From contig CP142460.1 in the NCBI GenBank assembly GCA_038049695.1, positions 37,234,001 to 37,298,000 on the forward strand: a stretch of 64,000 nucleotides of DNA. Reading direction: 5' to 3'. The translations under genes were made by a program, and so were the position numbers. This document shows, in pieces, positions 58,001 through 64,000 of this stretch (its first letter is position 1; every line of letters starts with the position of its first letter). The DNA comes from Cinnamomum chago (taxonomy: Eukaryota > Streptophyta > Magnoliopsida > Laurales > Lauraceae). The notes under the pieces were generated by a model that was not told where the DNA came from, did no database searches, and saw only the letters and a program-made list of their open reading frames with translations.

Positions 58001-59225
58001 AGATGCTATGAAAACTGAGATGGAGTCTATGTACTCTAATCAGGTCTGGACACTTGTGGACTTACCTGCCAATATCAACTTATTGGGTGCAAGTGAGTCT
58101 ACAAGAGAAACAGAGGATCAAATGGAAGAGTTGAGACCTTTAAAGGCCAGGCTTGTTGCGAAATGATATACTCAGAAAGAAGATATCGATTATGAGGAAA
58201 CCTTCTCGCCGGTAGCCATGCTCAAGTCCATCAGGATACTCTTATCCATTGCGGCTCATCTCGATCATGAGATTTGGCAAATGGATGTCAAGACGGCGTT
58301 TCTCAACGGCCATCTTGAGGAAGACATCTATATGATGCAGTCAGACGGTTTTATAGTTAAACAACCAAAAGCAAAGAGTTTGCAAGCTGCAGAAGTCCAT
58401 TTATGGACTGAAACAGGTATCCCGAACCTAGAACATTCGTTTTGACTAAGTAATCAAGTCAGTTGATTTTTGTCAAAATCCGGATAAGTCATGGGTGTAC
58501 ATGAAAAGTAAAGGAGGCAGGGTAATTTTTCTAGTCGACGACATCCTTCTCCTAGAGAGTGGTATATGGATGTTGTCAACAGTAAAAGGTTTAGTTGGCT
58601 AAGACTTTTGATATGAAGGACATGGGAGAAGCCAGTCGCATCCTAGGGATCAAACTCCATTGAGACCGAATAAATAGGATGATAGGCTTATCCCAATATG
58701 CATACATAGATAAGGTACTCGTACGGTTTATTATGCAAGACTCCAAGAAGGGTATTACACCTTTCAGGCATGGAGTGCACCTTTCCAAGAATCAGTGTCC
58801 CAAGACACCTGAGGAAAAGGAGCAGATGAGGTCCATACCATACGCTTCGAGTGTTGGTAGCCTCATGTATGTTATGCTATATACTATACCAGATATCTGT
58901 CATGCATTGGGCTTAGTCAGCAGATATCAGTCTAACCCAGGTCCTAACCATTGGACTGCTGTAAGATGTGTTCTAAAATCCTTGAGAAGGACTAGAGATT
59001 ACATGTTGTTTTATGGCAATAATGAGTTGATTCCAGTCGGTTACACATATTCTGACTTCATGTCAGATAAGGATTCCAAGATATCAACTTCTGGGTATGT
59101 GTTTATGCTATAGCTGCTTGAGAAGCAACTAATGAAGCAGATTGGCTCAAAAGATTCCTTAAGGAACTTGGAGTGGTATTTTTGGCAAGACAGCCGCTCA
59201 TAGTTTACTGTGATAACAACAGGGC
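58001..59225 (+). pseudogene. Copia #2 reverse transcriptase and RNase H remnant
   Basis: RT start (AMKTEMESMYSNQVWTLVDLP) is followed by stops at 58162 and elsewhere. MLKSIRILLSIAAHLDHEIW and QMDVKTAFLNGHLEEDIYMM are at about 58218-58340. The next part is scrambled. The active site is recognisable as FLVDDILL near 58530 (Y of YVDD replaced by L). RNase H: IPYASSVGSLMY, LVSRYQSNPG, GYTYSDFMSDKDSKISTSGY (58850-59100), then YCDNN at 59208, where the solo LTR interrupts. Severe decay. Confidence 0.87.
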
Positions 59226-62200
59226 TGTAAGACCCCGACCCGAGTGAACCCGATTAGTACTAATTAAGTTGCGTGTTAGCACTAAGCTTGATTAGTGATT
59301 TTGGCTAAGTTGGTTTGGAATAGCTTTTGTTATAGTTTTGGAGTAGTTTTGGGCTACTTTGAATGCTTTGGTAACTAGTAGGGCCCTTTGGGGGTTCATT
59401 TTCATGACTTTGCATGTGCTCGAGGATTTATCGGAGATTTTTGTATTCACGGTTTTAATCTCGTTTTATTAGTATTATTATTCCATACAACTTTCATGTT
59501 GATCCCGTGTCCATTTGAGATCCCGAAACCCGATTTCATAGCCTTGAGGGCAAAACAGTCATTGCACACAAAATCTGTACCCAAAACTTGATATTCCCGA
59601 AACCCACGAAACATACACTTTTTGGAAACTAGATATTTCGACGATCATTTCTTCCTTCTTCGTCGAATCCATCCGAGGTCCCGAAAGAGATGATTCCAGC
59701 CAAACTACCTTCTTTAGTTGTGGGACCCAACCCCATTTGTTAACAAAGGGGAACTCAACCCTTCATTCATTCCATTTCTTTTTCCAGCACAAGAGAGAAA
59801 ACCTAGGGTTTTGTGAGCAACTCTTTCTTCTTCTTGCTTCTTCATCCTCAATCCACTCCCAAGCTTGCACCAATAGGAGAGTTGAGGTCATCTTCTTCTT
59901 CACCTCCTTGAGAGCTTCCTCTTGATAGTTTGGTGGAGAAATCCTCACATTCCAAGACTTCCTTTGAGCTTACCATTGCCATTAGAGGACCTTGCAAGTA
60001 AGTAATCACTTTCATCTTCTAGATTTGTTGTCTCCTAGCCTTTGATGAGCTCCATGTGCATTATGGTTAGTTCTTTCAATTTCATTCTTTGTGTAACCCA
60101 TTTAGGGTTGTTTTGGGGGTTTTTTATTGTAGCTTGGAAGTGAGCTTGAGAAGTGAATAGAGGCTTGATTTTTGGCTAGCTTGGACCTAAGGCAAGTGAA
60201 TGATTGGGTGTTTTAAGTTTTAAATGGTTGGTGAAGCATTTATGGATTTTCATGTTTTCATTAATATGTTTATGGTTGAAATAAATGTTCTTGATGGAGT
60301 ATTAAAGTATGCATTTATGGTCATAAAGACATGTTAGCTCATAGCAATTAATGTTTTCTTGTTTTGCCTTGAATATGTATATTGTGTGAAATGGTTTCCT
60401 TCTCCTCTTTGCTTGTATGGAATGTGATATGGATGGAGGAGAATGTGATGGATGTGGTTGGAGATTTGAGGTCATTTGGATGGAGATTTATACTCCTCAT
60501 TTGGTGTATGAAAGTAGTGAAGAAGGGGTTGTAGAAAGGAAGAGTTATTGTGGAGTTGAACTGGTCCGAATGCAGGTTCTGGACAGTTCGCTCGAGCGAC
60601 CATGACACTTCGCTCGAGCGACCTGTCCAGGAAAGGGTTCGGAGCATTCCAGTAGCTTGGTCGCTCGAGCGGACCCTTGGTCGCTAGAGCAGACATCCCA
60701 GAACTCATTCCAGAGAGTTGTTCGTTCGAACACATTTAAATATTCGCTCGACCCAATGAGTTCGTTCTAGCGACCTCAACTTCGCTCGAGCGAACCCACC
60801 TAGACAACCATTCCAGCCAGCGACTCGCTCGAGCGAACCCTCCAGTCCGCTCGAGCGATATGGTTCGTCTGGCATAGGCTATGTTTGGGACAATGTTCAA
60901 CTGTTTCAATGGTTGGGTCTATTCTCTGGGAACCCCTCTATGTCAAGGAGATTTATTAAGCATTGTATGAGGCCATTTGAGGAAGAAACCATATCACAAA
61001 GACTTCATTCGAAGTTTTGAAACTTCAAGGTGCATAAGGAGCCCGGAATGTCTTCAAACTCGAAGAGTACCAAGTCTTTATTTTAATTGACATACGGGAC
61101 CCCTATTCACTTAAATAGATCTTGAAACCAGTATTTTACCCGAGATTGTTGTAGTTCAGTGTTTCATTTCATTCCAAGACTATACTATATGATTTGTTTT
61201 CCCGAAAGCATGATAGTTACACTAGTAACAATTATTTGTCCCGAGATGTATTACCCGACTTGAAATGACAATGTGCCCTTGAGCACCCCCGTCTTGCTCG
61301 TTTATTTATTGTACTTGATTTACTTGCATATGTCTCGATTTGTCATTTGACCTATGAGTCGGCATCACTGAGCTTGGATACCTTGTCGGTTTAATCCACC
61401 GACTTGGAGATCCCTCTACCGTCCCGCCAGCTGCAGTTTGGATCCCGATACCCGGTCTATTACCGTGGTCCCGTCCCGATACCCGGTTCGCTACCGTGGT
61501 CCCGTCCCGTATATTTATATTGTATATATGATTTGCGTTGAATCTCCTCACCTTGTGTGACTGAGATCAACTTCCCGTTATACTGTTGTCACTTTCGTGA
61601 CAGAGGACTTAGCTTTATGTGATTGCCATCTTGTTAGTTCCCGATTCCTTGGTTACCTGATATGTTTTATCTTATTTACCTATTTTCTAACCAATGATTT
61701 ATCTACTCTATGAGAGTTCTTGTGGAAACAGATTTCTATGCTTTTCAAGGTATCTCCTTTATTATTATATGTTGCGGTATCTTTCATTCTCTTGCCAGAC
61801 TGTCGTGTCTGACCCATTTGCTTTGGTACTCAGGTCCCGTTGCCGGCTACCTTGAGGAGGAGCCGGAGGAGGTGGTAGGTGAACCGCAACCTCTAGTCGA
61901 GTGGCGTGCCGACGATGTCATGTAGACATCAGGTTGCTATGAGAAGCGTAACATTTTGGGGAAAGGCTATTTAATCATTCTTGGATTATTGTTTTGTTCA
62001 TATTGGCCTTTGTTGGCCTCTAATTTTGGGGAATGTAAATAAGTGATCTTTTGTTAAACTTTAACTACTCTTGGGAAACATGCTATAGTTCATTGCTCAT
62101 TCTGATACAGTAATTTATACTTGATGTTAATGCTTTCATGACTAAAGATAGTCTGACTATTTGATTTGCTACATGCTTCCACACTTAACAGAAATATTCA

Positions 62201-62343
62201 TTGATGGTTGTGATATCCTCACCGCGGACACCTGTGGGAAATTAAATAAATGTATGTGGTTATCTATTCATCATCTCATCATCACCAACACTAATGTCCC
62301 GATCTCGGATCAGTCGCGTGGGGCCCGGTCCAGTGTCGCGACA
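59226..62343 (+). mobile_element. Solo LTR of Tekay-like family in copia #2 RNase H
   Basis: 3118 bp, TGTAAGACCCC... to ...GTGTCGCGACA, flanked by exact TSD AGGGC (59221-59225, 62344-62348). It carries the TCGCTCGAGCGA-type array (60586-60860), so it belongs with the full element's LTRs rather than with the GGCTAACCGCC subfamily. A GTAAGT donor-like site is at 59998. Confidence 0.96.
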
Positions 62344-62573
62344 AGGGCAGTCGATAATCCAAGGAACCCAGGAGCCAAAAACATGTACAGAGGTAGTTAC
62401 ACATGGTCGGAGAGATTGTGCGGAGAGGTGATACTGCTATCACCTAAATAGACTCTGCAAACAATCTGGGAGATCCCTTTACTAAGCCTTTGACTACCAA
62501 AGTCTTTGAGCAACATGTAGATGGGATGGGCATGAGATGCAACCCTGACTGGCATTGAGCCCAAGTGGGAGAT
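62344..62573 (+). pseudogene. End of copia #2 RNase H, 3' UTR and PPT
   Basis: After the TSD the RNase H frame resumes briefly. It is recognisable again as DPFTKPLTTKVFEQHVDGMG (about 62473-62530), ending at TGA near 62557. The polypurine tract AAGTGGGAGAT (62563-62573) abuts the 3' LTR. Confidence 0.88.
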
Positions 62574-64000
62574 TGTTAGATAGTATGGTCTCAATACCAA
62601 TATATGATGAATAGATTGATTAATTTCTTTATTTATCAATATAATCATGCTTTCCTTTCATGAGATGAATGGTGATTTATTACTTAATGCACATGACCAA
62701 TATATATGACATAATGGTTCATGAGATTAACCGGGTCTCATTAGTATATTATATGTGATATATGTATATGGATGAGATCCACATACGGGAGATATGTGTC
62801 ACAAATCTTATACTTAAAATATCTTCACAATCAGTGATGAGATTGTGCATCTCATCTGACAAGGTTGTAGCACTTTGATCACTATGAGATAGTGTGATTT
62901 GTCTCGATCATCAGAATGTAAGATTCTGGATCATAGTGCTGGTACATTGGATGTATTGAAGGACCATGAGAATCACCTTATGAAATACTGTCTCGATTTA
63001 AGGATTGCTCTCATAATTCCCTAGCAATAGGCTCTCAATCCTGAGACATTGATGAACTCAAGTTTCTGTCTATTCATTTGCTTTGAGTCACCAATGAGTG
63101 AGGCCAACTGTAGGTCAACACCTCGGTATCTTGGGTACGTGGTAGTAGGACTGTGGGAACATGCAATGATCAAGATGGAATCTATCTTCATTCCTTGTGC
63201 CAATTAATGGATTTATCATTGGTAAGTGCGCACCCATTCCGATTAAGAGTTAATTGGATCGGTACCAAATGATCACTATAATTAATTGGGGCTGAAGGAT
63301 AATAAGATGTGGATCTAAGATTGGATGGGACAGATTTATTCCAATTGATCCATGGATAATGATAGAGGGGCCTACTTGTGGGAATTGGGAAGTTTAGGGT
63401 CTTCATTGAAATATATTCCTAAGACTGGAGTGCAATTGCATTTATATAGTGGAGTTATTTGCAATTAACTGTGGGCCCGGATTGTACATGAGATGTGGGG
63501 TCGCGTGTCCCAGTTGGAGCCAGCTTTCTAAGGAATCCCTAGTGGTCCCCACGCTAGCCCAATATATTAGAAAGATACTAATTATAGTAGAACTCTAAAA
63601 GGAAATAGAAAGTTACTATTTCTATTTGAAGTGAGACTTCTAATAGTGGTAATAGTAAGTTACTAATTATTAATGGAAGTAGGACTTCTATTTTAATTAG
63701 TAAAAGAGGAGGTTACTAGTCATATTTGAAGTAAGACTTCTAATTGTGATTTAGTAAGCAACTAATTGTAGTGGAAGTAAGACTTCTATTTCAATTAGTA
63801 AGAGGAGGTGGTTTCAATGCTATAAAAGGAGAAGAAGAGAGCCTTGGACGTCCCTAATGTTACTCCACATAGGGATTCACGCCTAGCCCATTTAAGTGTG
63901 CAAGAGTTGCACTCCTCTTTTCCTCTCCCTCTTCTAGTTCTCTTCTAGTTTCCTTTAGGGTTTTTCTCTTGGAGATCCCACCATCTTCTTGAGAAAAGAG
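62574..64000 (+). repeat. 3' LTR of copia #2 (runs off the window)
   Basis: 1427 bp present of an expected ~1770. Begins TGTTAGATAGTATGGTC like the LTR at 37617 and matches it base for base apart from about 20 substitutions and a 4-bp gap near 63194. Contains the GAAGT...ACTTC array (63628-63786) and TATA box (63821). The end and TSD lie beyond 64000. Confidence 0.93.

Larger units (their letters stand above)
37617..64000 (+). mobile_element. Copia element #2 with two nested insertions
   Basis: 5' LTR 37617-39385, PBS 39388, leader to 40990 and from 55417, gag 55737-56852, pol remnants to 59225 and 62349-62558, PPT, and 3' LTR from 62574 running off the window. Interrupted by a full Tekay-like element (40991-55411) and a solo LTR (59226-62343), both with exact TSDs across which the copia sequence rejoins. 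Its LTRs differ at about 20 positions over 1.4 kb by eye. Coding capacity is destroyed: integrase core deleted, RT partly unrecognisable, stops throughout. Confidence 0.92.

Overview
This window is intergenic or intronic DNA from a flowering plant. It is almost entirely nested LTR retrotransposons, plus one recognisable piece of a host gene. The plant assignment rests on Ty1/copia elements of Sirevirus type and a second copia family, a Ty3/gypsy chromovirus-like family (Tekay/Del type), primer-binding sites matching initiator tRNA-Met (TGGTATCAGAGC), a plant-mobile-domain (PMD) gene relic and a plant RopGAP exon. There is no sign of bacterial, organellar or viral-vector DNA. The species cannot be named from the sequence.

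Layout. 1-1668: unassigned flank with small local repeats. 1669-8566: a gag-only (non-autonomous) Sirevirus-like element with both LTRs. 8567-10283: host-like sequence holding one 120-bp exon of a Rop GTPase-activating protein (8708-8827). 10284-12708: an old gypsy gag/pol fragment, cut off in integrase. 12709-26563: a PMD-type pseudogene region with promoter, long 5' intron, tandem repeats and three short in-frame introns. It is interrupted by a Sirevirus solo LTR (14398-16242) and a reverse-oriented gypsy solo LTR (19728-22859). 26564-33297: a minus-strand, formerly autonomous Sirevirus lacking its 5' LTR in the window. 33298-37616: copia element #1 (5' LTR, leader, gag). 37617-64000: copia element #2, interrupted by a complete Tekay-like gypsy element (40991-55411, TSD TAGTA) and by a gypsy solo LTR (59226-62343, TSD AGGGC). 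The Tekay element is itself interrupted by a solo LTR of its own family (48950-52195, TSD GAAGA).

How the parts relate. The arrangement reads as a Russian doll: gypsy fragment > PMD locus > minus Sirevirus > copia #1 > copia #2 > Tekay > solo LTR. Target-site duplications prove the inner three levels. The outer levels are inferred from elements that stop exactly at the TG of the next LTR, and they predict what lies beyond base 64000. No retrotransposon here is intact: stops (many explicable as C to T changes), frameshifts and deletions break every pol.

Most unusual observations. (1) LTRs of three unrelated families carry arrays of short palindromes, upstream of the TATA box where one is recognisable, with a different palindrome in each family or subfamily. 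(2) In the first Sirevirus element, a spacer between two palindromes is inverted between the two LTRs of the same element. (3) The PMD relic has introns that preserve frame on splicing, so it did not arise as a spliced retrocopy. (4) Copia #2 has young LTRs (about 1.5 % different by eye) around a heavily broken coding region, suggesting it moved while already defective.
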